Assembly: GCA_013398275.1 (NCBI GenBank)
Contig: VZSE01002458.1
Coordinates: 199,232 to 263,231 of the forward strand
DNA: 64,000 bases
DNA from: Promerops cafer
Lineage: Eukaryota; Chordata; Aves; Passeriformes; Nectariniidae
Direction of reading: 5' to 3'
Position 1 is the stretch's first letter. Every line of letters begins with the position of its first letter. The position numbers and the translations under genes were made by a program. A model generated the notes under the pieces. The model saw only the letters and a program-made list of their open reading frames with translations, did no database searches and had not been told where the DNA came from. Below are positions 24,201 to 35,142 of the stretch, piece by piece.

Positions 24201-27200
24201 CCAGGCTCAGCTGCTTCTGCAGGAGGAATGTCGACACCAGACCAGTGACACCACCTGCCTTGCGTGGAGTCTGTCCCTTTGGGAGAGGCTGGAGCACCTC
24301 ACAGCAACATCCTGTTGGGACACAGAATGAATTCCCAGCTTGTCCCTTTCCAGCCAGACCAGTTTGTGTGCTCTTAGTGCTAATGCCACGTACCTGAGCT
24401 GACACTGGATTTTGCATTCGGCCACAGGAATCAGTTTGCTTGGTGTGGGTTGGGTGACACCCTAAACTGAGTTGAGATTATTTCTGAATATTCACTCCTC
24501 TGTCTTTTATTCCCTCTCCCTCCTGCCACGGTGCAGGACTACGATGCTTTCTTCGAGGCGCGGGAGAACAACGCCGTGTACGCGTTCCTGGGCTTGACTG
24601 CACCTCCTGGCTCAAAGGTAGGTGAGCACCTCCTCACAGTGAGCCTGTGGCTTTCACCTCCTCCTCTCTGCTCAGAAGAGGATCTGGTACATGTGCTGTC
24701 ATTGCCCCCATCAATCTCCCTGGGAGATAGTCAGTCTACAGAAGCTCTCAGGCTTCAGTTTCAAAAGAGTAGTTAATATTTGTGCTGAAGAATGCATAAG
24801 AAACCTAGATGAAAAAAATTATCCCAAAATCAAAGAATGTTTTCAATTCAGTAAAAAGATTTAATTCATGTGAAATTTTGATGAGATTTTTCTGCTAGAA
24901 AATCCCTTGAAATCAGAGCCATTGTTTCTGACATAACATGGTCTTGCTTCAGAGTCATTTTTTCCTCTGGCTTGTTATCCAAAGCTGATTTTCCTTTGCC
25001 AATTACGAACTAGGCTGCTGCTTTGCGGATGCAGTGGGCTGGAATTCTCCTTTTGATTTTGATAGGATAAGACAAGCCTGCTTTATACGTTTCACTTGAC
25101 AGCAGCAGGATCCTCCAGGTCACTTCCAGCTTTCCTGTTCCAATGGATAAACATGCCGCTCCCTTTCAGCTTTACTCGTGTACGAGTCGAAGGTCATGCT
25201 GTGCACATCACCAAGAGACCTAATTTTAAAGGTGGATGGTGACCCATGAGCAGTGAGCACTGCAGGTTGTGGGGCAGACTGAAGCAGTTTTGGGAGCCAA
25301 ATTTCCTGCAGTAGCTCCACTGGGAATGGTGTGATGAGGAAAAACTGCCTCGTGCAGAGCTGCAGAGAACAGAGCCTGGGATATGTTACCCGCTGCCAGC
25401 ATCAGACCAGCTGCACACAGCGCCACAGTCCTGGTGAAGTTCCTTGGAACATCTGCACTTCACTGCTCAGCAGAGTGTGCAGGATGAAGCCAAGGAACCA
25501 GGAAGCAATCCTGAGACTGTGTGATGCAGGGAAGCTCGTGCCTTTCCCCTGGGAAGTGCAGTGGTACCAGGGAGCAGCTGCTGCCATAACAAATCAGGTC
25601 ACCTGTCTCAGTAACACTGGGAACGTTGCTGCTTCCCAGACCTGCGTCTGGCAGGAAAAGCCAGCACGGCTGTCAGGAGCTCTGCTTCTGTCCTAAGGGA
25701 TGCTCCAATTCTGTCCTCACCTAAGGAAAAGGTGAATTTTAAACAGGAGGGATAGAACACAGCTGTACTCTGCTGAATTTCCATGTTGTGTTGGGCTGAT
25801 GATGGTAAATAACCTTTGCAGAAGTGACCTTGTGCCCTTGCATCCTGCTCTGGGGCTGACTTTGGGAATCCCTCCCACAATTAGGATGTCCAGTCAAGTT
25901 GGTTGTGGGCTGTTGAGGAGGGTACACAGATTTGTAGGTGCTGAAAGCTGTGTGCAGCTGGGATATAATGCTGTAGGGAATGACATGGCAACTGCAGAAA
26001 ATGGTAGGAGGCTGGGAGCATCCCTGGCAGGAAACCTCCATTCAGTGCCATCAGGAGAGATTGGGGAAGTTACTTGACTCTGAACACAAAGGTTTGATAT
26101 TAATGCTAAACAGGAATGGCTCAGAAGTGAGCATGGTAAATTCAAGTAACTGTTTTCTGAGCCCTGGTGGTTTGGTTTGTCCTTTGGATGTATAAACTCT
26201 GGAAAAGGCTGGCCTTTAGTTTTTCTTAAATACCTCTACTTCAAGCAATATGGTTGGATTTTAAAGGGAGAGGATTTTGTGAGTTAAAAGCTATGTTTAA
26301 TTATTTCTTTATTAAGGATTTAAGGACTGAGAGGATGCTCAGTGAGGGGCCTTGAGGGATAAATAAGGAAAAGTATGAAAGAGGGACAGTGTCAAGCCTG
26401 GAAAGCTGAGCTTCTCCCAGATAACTTGCAGGCCTACGCCCAAGGAAATGGAGTTTGACCTCCAAGAAAAATAGGGTTACTTGTACCAACCTTCCTGGGC
26501 ATGAGGGAAGTACCAGGAATCCTCTCCACCTTTCCACTGCCTGTTCTGAAGAGGTTTACTTTGTCTTGAAAAAAAAAACAAAACAACCAGTGAGGTGTCA
26601 CCATTGCAGTGCCCTGGGCTGTTTAAGGGAGTTGTTACAAAGCCAAGGGAGCCTTCTCCTCTTTCGTAGCATTCAAAGAACCACTTGTCTTTTAGAGAAT
26701 ATCAAACTCTGCTTTTTTTCCAGGCTTTGTAGCTCTTTTTGATCTTCCTTTCATTGCTCACCTGCCGTTTGAGCCGTGGATGGCTGGGATGTCCTTGCAC
26801 AAGGCCTGTGGGTGCACGGTGACATCCGAGCCCAGGTGACACCGCAGCCCCGCTCTCTGACCCGTGACAGACCAGCAGAGCAGAGCGCAGGCCGGGAGCA
26901 CGGCAGCTCCGAGCCAGGCTCTTCCCACGCCCTGAGTTCAAAGGCAGGATGAGGGCACTTAGCCAGGACAACCAGAGTGAGCCACCACGTCCAAGATACG
27001 GGAGATACGCGTAGGGCTTCCTGCCCTGCAGGCTGGGGTCACCCACTGTGTCTCCTCCTAAAAAAATCATACAGACTTCTTGGAAATTCCCCTCTTAGTC
27101 CTTTCTCCTCATGTGTTTTGTTTGTTTAGCAGTGCTGGCTCATGGTAGCAATGATACTGAATTTGTTACCTTGAGTATTTCTATGCAGTCTCAAAAGCAA

Positions 27201-27576
27201 ATGGCTCCAACACATCTTGGCAGATGTTGAACTTTGTCCTTTCAAATCAACCAGGCTGTCCCCGCTGAGGTGCTGCACTGAGGGCACTGGGAATTCATCT
27301 CTCATTCATCTCCTTGTAGGTCATGGTGCTGCTAGCAGGTAATTAAATTAATCTGCAGTCAAAAGTACACTTGGAGAAACCAAAAGGAAATTCCTTTTGC
27401 ATTTCTTCTGTTGTCATTCTGTTCCCATTTGTGATCACCTTACAAAGGCCGAAAGAAGATTGAGAAATGCAGGTTATTGTTTTATCGTGTTCCTTTGGAA
27501 ACATACTGAGAAACTAACATGTAATTCTTTTTTGCTGTTTCAGGAAGCTGAAGCACTGGCCAAGCAGCAAGCGTGA
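21..27576 (+). CDS. SH3BGRL: SH3 domain-binding glutamic acid-rich-like protein (complete, 4 exons)
   Basis: Joined exons 21-65, 21645-21830, 24537-24617 and 27544-27576 give 114 residues, the usual length of vertebrate SH3BGRL. The family is small, cytosolic and thioredoxin-fold (glutaredoxin-like). It lacks the redox CxxC, so it acts as an adaptor rather than an enzyme. Visible family signatures are the N-terminal beta strand MVIKVYIASSSGSTA, the segment FLEANKIEFEEKDIAANEE, the proline-rich NPLPPRLFN motif (SH3/EVH1-type ligand) and DYDAFFEARENNAVYAFLGL. The protein ends in EAEALAKQQA. All four exons join in phase 0 with GT-AG borders. The start ATG opens exon 1 and is the only candidate. 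SH3BGRL2 was considered, but the exon 3 and C-terminal sequences are of SH3BGRL type. Nothing is truncated or frameshifted. It is the first of three plus-strand genes. Confidence 0.97.
1552..1580. repeat. TA/CA microsatellite
   Basis: A short run of alternating TA followed by CA dinucleotides. It is a simple sequence repeat in intron 1 of SH3BGRL and likely length-polymorphic. Confidence 0.8.
4157..4215 (-). mobile_element. CR1 LINE 3' fragment, short and diverged
   Basis: The stretch starting AGAATCATTCAGGTTGG and continuing through a gtcgagcccga-like segment is the reverse complement of a CR1 3' end. Similarity fades after about 4215. This is one of the shortest copies in the window. Confidence 0.6.
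6655..6822 (+). mobile_element. CR1 LINE 3' fragment
   Basis: Contains the standard order of CR1 3'-end blocks: a gaagctgtggctg block, an aaggccaggctgga block, a tgtccctgcccatgg block, a ccttccaacccaaacc block and the terminal ATGATTCTGTGA octamer remnant. It is 5' truncated, as is usual for CR1, and lies sense in SH3BGRL intron 1. It abuts an older CR1-like segment downstream. Confidence 0.9.
6950..7290 (+). mobile_element. Older, degenerate CR1-like LINE fragment
   Basis: Diverged blocks match the order seen in older reptile-type CR1 3' ends. An 'aactccctgccacaggatgtggtg'-like block (near 7000) comes first, followed by GGCTATTAAACA (near 7090). Next is a GGAGACAGGAGACTGGGCTG block near 7219, and last a gatccaacccagtaaagctg end. 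It carries no open frame. The assignment rests on remembered consensus blocks only, so the edges are approximate. Confidence 0.5.
7955..8030. repeat. T/G-rich low-complexity tract
   Basis: A 75-base run composed almost only of T and G with several T runs of eight or more and a GTT trinucleotide stretch. On the opposite strand it yields a spurious lysine/asparagine-rich open frame. It resembles a decayed poly(A) tail or simple repeat. Confidence 0.75.
10063..10125. repeat. 33-bp tandem duplication (2 copies)
   Basis: The block tgaagctgaaggagaaataa begins at 10063 and recurs at 10096 as tgaagctaaaggagaaataa, a period of 33 bases with few mismatches. It is a local direct duplication in SH3BGRL intron 1. 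Confidence 0.85.
11630..11905 (+). mobile_element. CR1 LINE 3' fragment
   Basis: Shows the CR1 order: gaccagggacaggacccc, agctgtgtcagggaaggtt, a diverged internal block with gttataaaaagattcctca, then ttggtgatccttgggggtct and a terminal atattctgtgagtctgtg. Sense orientation within SH3BGRL intron 1. Sequence upstream to about 11.5 kb may belong to it but is not clear. Confidence 0.8.
13297..13490 (-). mobile_element. CR1 LINE 3' fragment
   Basis: Begins with the inverted 3' end (atggaatcatggaatatcct), followed by gagttgggagggacccaca, aactcctggccgtgcacaga and the cagtgccccaccac block. This is the reverse complement of a CR1 copy. Confidence 0.88.
16672..16945 (-). mobile_element. CR1 LINE 3' fragment
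   Basis: Starts with AGAATCACAGAATCGTGGAA, then the gaaaagacctttgagatcat block, the ctctgggcagcctgttctaa block and the gaggccattccttttgtcct block. It is a well-preserved antisense CR1 copy of about 270 bases. Confidence 0.92.
20230..20660. promoter_or_regulatory. GC-rich intronic patch with two CArG-like boxes
   Basis: A 430-base stretch of high GC and CpG stands out from AT-rich surroundings about 1 kb upstream of SH3BGRL exon 2. It contains a perfect SRF-type CArG box, CCATATTTGG at 20565-20574, and a one-mismatch box, CCGTATATGG at 20623-20632. A 22-bp triplet repeat lies just upstream. It may be an enhancer or an alternative promoter; the sequence alone does not decide. No convincing coding exon lies here. 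Confidence 0.4.
20476..20541. repeat. 22-bp GC-rich minisatellite (3 copies)
   Basis: Three head-to-tail units of 22 bases with core GGGTGCCCGTGGGTGCGGGG occupy 20476-20497, 20498-20519 and 20520-20541. The only difference is a T/C change in unit 2. The G-rich strand could form a quadruplex. The repeat creates long spurious open frames in several registers. Confidence 0.92.
21645..21830 (+). CDS. SH3BGRL: SH3BGRL coding exon 2
   Basis: 186 bases, 62 residues, phase 0 at both ends. Begins IKKQQQDVLGFLEANKIEFE and ends with the PLPPRLFNDSRYLG motif region. Acceptor tgtgacag, donor gtaagg. Holds most of the thioredoxin fold and the proline-rich ligand motif. Confidence 0.97.
21841..21991. repeat. 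30-bp pyrimidine-rich minisatellite (5 copies)
   Basis: Five head-to-tail units of about 30 bases, each beginning CTCCAGCTC and containing GTGCTCATCCCCC or a close variant. One unit is 29 bases long and the last is diverged. It starts only 11 bases after the exon 2 border, so it sits directly beside the splice donor. Confidence 0.92.
23921..23942. repeat. TTTC microsatellite
   Basis: Five or more uninterrupted TTTC units in SH3BGRL intron 2. Confidence 0.85.
24537..24617 (+). CDS. SH3BGRL: SH3BGRL coding exon 3
   Basis: 81 bases, 27 residues, phase 0 at both ends, reading DYDAFFEARENNAVYAFLGL then TAPPGSK. Donor gtaggt. It is highly conserved and diagnostic for SH3BGRL over SH3BGRL2 and SH3BGRL3. 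Confidence 0.97.
24618..27543 (+). other. SH3BGRL: SH3BGRL intron 3
   Basis: Donor gtaggt, acceptor tttcag. About 2.9 kb without recognisable elements apart from unremarkable short open frames. A mildly GC-rich stretch lies near 26.8-27.0 kb. Confidence 0.93.
27544..27576 (+). CDS. SH3BGRL: SH3BGRL coding exon 4 (stop)
   Basis: Ten codons plus TGA, encoding the C-terminus EAEALAKQQA. Too short for open-frame scans, but the acceptor tgctgtttcag, the phase and the conserved C-terminal sequence all agree. Confidence 0.95.
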   Translation, partial: EAEALAKQQA

Positions 27577-29612
27577 ATTTCAACTGCCTTAAATGTCTGT
27601 AAAGGGAATTTCCACAGCTTTTTATAAAATAGTCCAACTGTCTCTGCTTCAAGAAATGTAGATGTGATTTCTAACATTTGATTGGTGCTTGCAGCATTCA
27701 CTGTCCGTAACACAAATTGAACACAGGATGGAAATGGGAATTTCAGGGTAGGGAGCAGGAGTGGGTTCTGATGGAAGCTGAAGCAATCAGACATGAATGA
27801 GTTACATTTAGTTTAAACTGCCCCGGCAATTCGTCCATTTTGTGTAAACTTAAAGAAACTATTTTAGTACTAAAAATGCACATGGGTTTTACCTAGAGAT
27901 CCAACTATTTAAATTATGGAAAACAGCATCTAAAACCTCGTCAGATACTAATTTAGTGCCTGAGTTGCCTCAAAAATGTTACTGAGTTACACAGAAAATT
28001 TTCAGTGTCTTTCCTGGTTTCAGATGAATATGTAGGTGGTACCGTGTAGTTTAACCATTGTAGTCACTTTGGAAAGTTGTGTTTGTCTTCTGTAGAATGG
28101 ATATTTAAGGTTTGTATTGTTACACATTGTACAGGTGATAAAACCCCCAACAAACCCCAAGTATTTCTTGTTTAAGTGATCTGTGTGGGCTCTTTGGACA
28201 AAAAGGGCAATGGACACGGGTCCCTCACAGCTGCCTAAGCACGAGCGATGACACATCTGGGGCAAGATTCAATGTTGCAAACAAGCCAAAACAGCCAGAA
28301 ATGGCCTTTCCTTACCTGTGTAAGGGTGAAAGCCTTTAATGTATTTCTCTACAAAAATACCAGTTCACACTGCTTAGAGCATTAAACATCTCACTGCATG
28401 TTCAAGTAGCCATTAGGTTCATATAGTATTTTTTCAAATGAGGAAATAAATGTTTGAATAGCAAAAGTTATTGTAATTAAGCAAGACTTCTTTTTTTTTT
28501 TAAGGTTTAAAAACTTCATGTCCTTTCTTATTGCCATATCATAAAGTTATTACAGGAATTGCAAATCTCTCAGTGTCTTGTGTGGGTGAATTTACCACGT
28601 GCAATATTAATCTGTGTGTTCTCCCAGTGCTCATGAGGGAGCCTGTAATTCCTGGCCATATTTTAATTCCTCATTTATCATTTTGGGAGCCTGGGAAGCA
28701 GGTGGAAGCTTGTGCTTACAAAAGCAGCACAGCATCACGAGGCAGAGGGATGGATGGATGCTGCCTTACCTTAAACACACACACAACTGTGCTTTTTTAT
28801 TAACTGCTTTTGTCAGGAATTACTGCAATTCTGTGAAATTTAAGATCTTTCGGGGATGAAAGTTCGGTTATGTTTTAAATCCAGCTTCAGATTTTTGTTG
28901 TTCACTATGATTTCATGTTTCTGAACGAGGTTGTTTTTCTTTCTTAGTATTGGCTGAATCTTTCTCTGTGTCTAAATCCGTGCTCATGGTTTTGGGAACT
29001 GTGGAATCCTAAGTGAAGTGTGGTGAGGAAAGTGGGATTTGACACACAAGTCTCTGTACCCACACCAGTTTGCTGTGCTTCCTGTGCAAGTTTGGTGAAT
29101 TACAGCCATTATTTTGGACAAGCTGTAATTAAAAGTAGCTGCCAAATTCTGTCAGTTCAGCGACCCAAAACATCCTGAAACGAGGTCAATCCCTGTCTCA
29201 ACGGTCAAGAAAATTGCCAAGTTTAAGAAAGCAAAGTCACTGCCCTCGTCTGTCCCCCCCTTGCCACATGGGAGCATTCAAACTGTATCAGCATTCCTAA
29301 GGCAGCTCTGGTGAGCCAGGCTGAATTATTCCTTTGTCCGGGGAACAAGGCACCAACACAAACTGAAAATACTGAAAATCTCTTTGTTGTGTGTGTAAAA
29401 CTTGAGTTCTTTGATGCAGATCTCTTGCATGACTTTAGGAGTGCCAGGAATCTGTTACCTCTGTGCTGGTTTTCTGTTTCCATGGGTGCAAGAACTGAAT
29501 TTGTTCTTTTCTTTCTTACTTTTTTTCCTATGTAGAAAGCAGGCATTGAGGATTTAACCTGTATGTTAACCATTCCTGTATCATTCCAATAAAGTTGTTT
29601 TAGAACACTTTC
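27577..29612 (+). other. SH3BGRL: SH3BGRL 3'UTR with proximal and distal poly(A) signals
   Basis: About 2 kb of AT-rich noncoding sequence follows the stop. An AATAAA lies at 28445-28450 and another at 29588-29593. The distal one is followed by GT-rich sequence (tgtttgcgtgttttgtt), so cleavage is likely near 29610. Two usable signals suggest short and long mRNA forms. Confidence 0.75.
29588..29593 (+). terminator. SH3BGRL: Distal SH3BGRL poly(A) signal
   Basis: AATAAA hexamer, followed within 25-50 bases by GT-rich downstream sequence. It is the best candidate for the end of the gene. Confidence 0.75.
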
Positions 29613-31270
29613 TCACTCCATGACTTGTTTGCGTGTTTTGTTCACAGTTTGAAGTTTGAAGCTGAAAGAAGTGAAATTTTCAGATTAAAATACTGCTTTC
29701 TAAAACTTCAGGATTTTTACAAGGTGAACATCAGGGATCTGCTCCTGTGGTTGAAGTCTGCTGGGTTGGATCTCTCACCTGTTGCAGCTAATGGGATTTA
29801 ATTACTAAATGGGATTTAATGTAGGATACACCTACCCAAAATAGTGTGTCAAGGTTTGGGTTATTTCCCTCATTATCCTGCTTTCCCACTCATTCCCCAG
29901 GGCAGGGACAGGTCGGAAGTGGCTGGGACACAGCAGCTGCTCTCACACTCAGCTCACCCACCCCTGCCCGGCTCGTTTACAAACTAATTAATTAGCTTTA
30001 TGCTGCTCACAGCAGGGAGCTGTGCTGTTTTATATTTGTGTTGCCACAGGGCAGTACAGAATAATTTTTAAGCTAAAACTTCACTGACACCTTCCCTGTT
30101 TGGCAGGTAGATCAGCAGGTACCTCCTTCCTGCTTCAGGTGCTGAAGTTCTGCACCACCTGCAGTATCTGTAGAGTTACAGAAATGACATTCTCTGCCTC
30201 TGACCTGCCCTGGGATTTGCCCAAATTCCAGACCTCAGTTCGCATCCCCTGGAGGAAACCAATAACCTGATCTTTTTAAGAGTGGTTGGTGACTTTTACA
30301 GGATCAGCTTCTGTGTGAGCAGCTAAAGCACAGCCAAGCACCATCAGGCACAGGATGCCTTTTCAAGGGGATTATTGCTTGTCCCTCACGCTTGTCCTTC
30401 TGTAGTGCCTTAGAACTGGTCCCCAGGATGGGAAAAGGGCCATGAATACCATTTCTAAATTGTAATGAATCCCATTTACTTCCCCTGTGTATCCACTCCA
30501 CTTCTGCAACTCAGAAAAATCGCTGCTTTCCTTCGTTTTTTTATTAAAAAGTCCTAAAACCCCAGTTGTTATTCATTAATGTAAAGTTCAATGAAAATAG
30601 TTTCCAAAAATCTTTTAAAACCAAGCTACACATGTGCATGCAATGTGTGACAACTTTCCCTACACCAGACTGCTCAGATCCTAATCCCATGGCACAAATA
30701 AATCATTCCCAAGTAGTTACTTCTACTGAGTTTCCTGCAGAAATATTCTGAGACCCATATTCTGTGGTCTTGGTAGAATGTTTCAGATTGAAAGGTTCAT
30801 TGTGACAGTTTTGAAGTTTATTATTAAAATTTTTGGACTGTATTGGTAAACTTGCAGAAATGCAAAAAGATTTTAAAAGTTGAGGTGACAAAGTAGAAAT
30901 TGCTAGATTACTACATGAAAGCACAGGAGTGAGTACTGAGTATGCAAAATACATATATTTAGTGGAAAATACATACATTTAGAACAAAATACTTGTGTTG
31001 TATTCATGAATTATCAGACTTGGGCCTGTATATCTTGTAACATGAATATATAGTAATTCATTATGTATATTATTATATTTATATTTATACACAAGCACAA
31101 TATAGTAATATGTAATTCTTATATGCTGTAATTCCTTATAGTAATTCCTTCTCTTACAGGTTGGTTTATTGAAGATATCAGGAACTTGGCCATTTCTTCA
31201 TTTTAATTTGCTCAGTATTTCAAAATCCTTCATAAAAGGAAACCAGCACATCAGTAATCCAGTGCCAGCA
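29613..31270. other. Intergenic, AT-rich, no features recognised
   Basis: Between the SH3BGRL poly(A) site and the next CpG island. It includes an AT-rich stretch at about 31030-31150 with TATA-like and TTATA repeats. No supported gene on either strand. Confidence 0.7.
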
Positions 31271-31279
31271 GCACTGTAA

Positions 31280-31620
31280 TTGCCGTGCGGCCTCAGTTCT
31301 GTGCTGAAGCCTTTGGCAGCCCTCAGCGCAGGTTATTCGGTGTTCACACCAAGCCGAGCGGATCACTCACACACGTTCCAGCCCGGGGCTGCCCGAGGCC
31401 CGCCCGCCGCGCTCTGAGGGGCCGCGGTGCCGCCCGGGCCCCGCAGCTCCGCCGCCGCGCGCCGTTGCTGCGGCAACCAGCGGCCACTCAGCGGCCGAGG
31501 CGGACCCCTCCCGCCTTCCTATTGGGCGGAACAGCTGTCAGTCAGAGCTAAGCCCCGCCCCCTTATCTACTTAAGCCGCGCCGTCTGAGGGGGTGCCGGG
31601 TTTGTGTGTGAGGGGATGCT
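31280..31620. promoter_or_regulatory. CpG-island promoter with RFX X-box, CCAAT and GC box
   Basis: A sharply bounded CpG-rich island in AT-rich surroundings. It holds the near-palindromic X-box GTTGCTGCGGCAAC (31464-31477), an inverted CCAAT (ATTGG, 31521-31525), a CCCCGCCCCC GC box (about 31552) and a TTATCT GATA-type site. This is a housekeeping-type promoter, possibly bidirectional. The nearest downstream plus-strand gene is the TASL-like CDS, which has a strong splice acceptor in its 5'UTR, so this is its most likely promoter with a noncoding first exon. An unlisted antisense transcript is the alternative. Confidence 0.65.
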
Positions 31621-32094
31621 CTGAAGCGGGGCCGGTGTTCGAGTGAAATTCCCTTTGGAACGGAAAATAAAGGGCCTAAGCAGATGTGCTTAGGAGAAAA
31701 TCCCCAGCATAAAACCGTTCTAACCAGTCAGTATCTATGTCATGTTTATACACATGCAAAGTACACAGCCTGTGCTGAAAGAAGGGACTCTCTTTACATG
31801 CCGCCGTAGTTCATATAATATCATTCAGTGTGGTAGCCTTTGTTTTCTCCATATACGAATGATACTATAGGAGTAATTTTTTATTCCTTTTCAATGTATA
31901 TTCAGCTCTAAATTCTGACATCCTTGCATTGCTGTTTTATCCTAACTGCAATCTGTGCTCAGCTTCTGAACTAAGTTTTATTCTATCTCGTTCTGGCATT
32001 GTTTTTGTAAATAAAAGGGAATTTCTTTTTGGTGAGATCTAATTGACAGCATACATTGATTACCTTGGATATTGATGCATTTAGCACCTGCATC

Positions 32095-32180
32095 CCAGAC
32101 TGGTTTGGGTTGGAAGGGGATGTTAAAGCTCATCTCATTCCACCCCTACCATGCGCAGGGACACTTTCCATAGATCAGGT
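32095..32180 (-). mobile_element. CR1 LINE 3' fragment
   Basis: Reads ggtttgggttggaaggggat, aaagctcatctcattccacc and a decayed catgggcagggacac block: an antisense CR1 copy lacking its terminal octamers. Confidence 0.85.
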
Positions 32181-32674
32181 TGCTGGGTATGAAATCGAAG
32201 TTGATTTGCTTTTAATCACTCCACATAAATGACTTGACTTGATTTCTTCCTCTCTCTGTTACCTTTGTGTTATGTTGAAACAGCTGCACAAAAATTCCAG
32301 CTGCAGCTGGCACTAATTGCAAGCTTGGCTAGGTTTAAAACGACTTGGAATTTGATCCGCCCTGGTTCCTGCCCGCCAAGACTGTGGGCAGTGACTCTGC
32401 TGGAGTCCCAGCCACACCTTCTGTGCAGAAATTGCTCATATAAGGTGATCAAAACAGGCAATTTTGAACAGCTTTTAAATATTAAATGAGTTTTATATAT
32501 ATTTGGTGGGAGTAAAAGTAGCTTTCATTTTGCCTCCATAAAAACTGAAGTTTTTAAAGAAATACAAGAGAAAAGGAGGGAAGAGAGAGAATTGTATAGA
32601 CTTCATTGAACCTATATGGCCAGAATTACTCCAGACCTAATTTCTAAGGCACAATGTGATTTCCCACTGACACA

Positions 32675-32866
32675 GGGGGCAGGGTTAGATTGGATATTAG
32701 GAAGAAATTGTTCCCTGTGAGGGTGGGGAGGCCCTGGCACAGGGTGCCCAGAGAAGCTGTGGCTGCTCCTGGATCCCTGGAAGTGTCCAAGGCCAGGCTG
32801 GACAGGGCTTGGAGCACCCTGGGCTAGCGGAAGGTGTCCCTGCCCATGGCAGGGGGTGGCACAGGA
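32675..32866 (+). mobile_element. CR1 LINE fragment, missing its extreme 3' end
   Basis: Blocks in order: tggatattaggaagaaattg, gaggccctggcacagggtgc, agagaagctgtggctgctcc, caaggccaggctggacaggg and tgtccctgcccatggcaggg. It stops before the usual final ccttccaaccc block, so it is truncated at both ends. Confidence 0.9.
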
Positions 32867-35142
32867 CGACAATTTGTGTCTTGCTCCTGTCATTAAACAG
32901 TGTTTTTTTAGAATCTCTTGTCTTGTACTTAGATGAGATTCAGCTTCTGCTTCATTCAGGGTTTTTATCTTCTGAGAAAAAGGAAATTTAGAAAAGGCAT
33001 CAACAGAAAACTCTTCAGATTGTCTGTGAGCTGGATCCTGTGCTGAGGGGAGGGGTGGCTCAGTGCATGAGCTTGGCTCCAGCTTTAAGAGGACATCTAA
33101 AACCACCATGGGGGCACCTGGGACGTGCCAGAGGTAATTTTTTAACCCCTAAAGGGCGGGTTTGGTCAATGAGCAACACGATTGTGCAGAGCTGTCCATT
33201 GGCTGCTGCTTTCAGACTGGCACATTGTCCTGTTTGCATGTCATAGACACAGGGTATTTCATCAAAATCCGGGTAAAGGAAGTTGCCATCTTCTTTCCCA
33301 TCAGTGGCACATCACAAGACTCTAAATTTAGCTGCGTGTTTCCAAAGGGGAAGTGGTTGGTGTAAGTCCACAAGTCAAACGAGCAGCACCGTGCTCCTGC
33401 CAGTGGAAGTGTTGGTGGACTTCAGTTCCGATTTTGCTCTGCCCTGACCCTCTGCTCCTCCCCCGTGCCCTGTTCTGGCTGTCAGCAGCTCCTTGGCATC
33501 ACACTCTGGTCAGAAACATCTCAATTCATTTTCAAACATCCTCTTTTAGACATCCTCTCTTTGTGTTCAAAAACCGCGCTGTCTCCCGGTGAGATCACTT
33601 CTGTTTTGTGAGTTAAAAACGCCGGGGAGTTGCATCATGAGTGCGTCAGGCTATTTCTGCACAGACAGCAGTGAGCAAAGGGTGTGTAACCATCTGCCCC
33701 CTCCCAGCAGCTGTAGCAGGAGAGCTCTGGGCTCGGGGAAATCCAGCTCGGACCTGACTGGGCTTGGTAAGTTGGACTTCTTGTGCTTTTTCTTTTCCTT
33801 ATGCTTTGTTCCAGAACACAGGAACCACTTATTTTATTTGGAGGAGACCAGTTTTTCCAAGATGACCATATTTTAGCTCTTCACGAGCACTTTCAAAGCA
33901 ATAAACCAAAATCTGTCAGCAGGTAAGGAGCTGGGTACCCTGAGGTCCTACAAACCAGGCTAAGGACCTGGTTACCCATGTCCTACAAGGCACAGAGCAT
34001 TCCAAATTCCATGGATCTTGAGCAAGATTTAGACTGCCAATTCTTCTTTCTTTGGAAATTGGTTTATCAAGTCTCTTAAGTGCTTAAGAAAGTGTTGCCC
34101 TGCTTTTTGCATATGTAAATGACTCGGAAGATAACCAGGTCTGCTGCCTTTCCTGACTGCTTTGGCCTCAAAATTCCAGTGTTCCTTTCAGCTTCGGGGA
34201 GGGAGCTGTGTCACAAAAATAAAGAACTCCTCAAAAATAAAAAAAAACAAACAGTTGTGCTATGCAAATTTTGGGGGAAAGGTGAAAATTTCCATCTCTC
34301 AAATAACTGAAGTTTTAGAATATCTCCTGGAAGGAGCACTGGGATATACCAGGGTGTAGGGGCATGGTGAAAAGTATTGAGCCACAAGCACACTTTGGGT
34401 GTGTGAATACTTCAGTTATGTGAGATTTAAAGGGTATTTGAAGAACTGAATGATTTTCTTATGTCCATGTTTCCCATTCCTCCATAAGAGCCGTGGTTCA
34501 GGTCAGACTCTTAATGTGAAGATTCCCATTGATTTTAACAGTAGGTAAATTGGAAAGGGATAATAAGGAATCATTAAGTGTAGTAAATTATTTTGAGACA
34601 CTTACCTTTTCATTATTATCACTGTTGGGGAAGGCAAATTATTTAAGTTCTTCATTAAGAGGGACTCTAAACACATTTGATCTGCATTTTGAACACAGTT
34701 TTGTTATATTTGCAGAACTCTCAGTTTCTTTTGAAGCTCCTTGGCACCTCACAGGAATGGTCAAGTCAGAAATACCTCTAAATATGGATATAGTCTTTAT
34801 TTCCTTTCTATGTCACCTCTTTAGCTCTTGGGAATGGTTGTCTTGTAATGGAAAATATTGATTAATTACTGTTGGTATTGATACAGACAAGTAAAATGAT
34901 TTTGCTGATTTTTACAGCCTATAAAGTACAATCTGTCTCAAGTAGCCACGATGCAGAAGAGACCTGGGAGCAGAAGGGATGTTACAGATGAAGCAGCTGA
35001 TTAAAGCCCTTCCTGTATCTTCAGAATGATTTTTGTGGACATGGTAAAGAGGAAAAGCATGCAGTTTAATGTTTGCTAAAAATAAATGCTTGAGAGAGAA
35101 AGAAAAATCACTGTCTTTGTGAGAAGTGCACTGTTCATTAGT

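Larger units (their letters stand above)
21831..24536 (+). other. SH3BGRL: SH3BGRL intron 2
   Basis: Donor gtaagg, acceptor gtgcag. It contains the 30-bp minisatellite at its 5' end and a TTTC microsatellite near 23.93 kb. No other genes or recognisable elements were seen. Confidence 0.93.

Noticed and set aside
32612..33109. 165-codon minus-strand frame, with similar ones near 40.1-40.5 kb
   Set aside because: These are antisense translations of CR1 3' ends, which recur with similar peptides at each copy.
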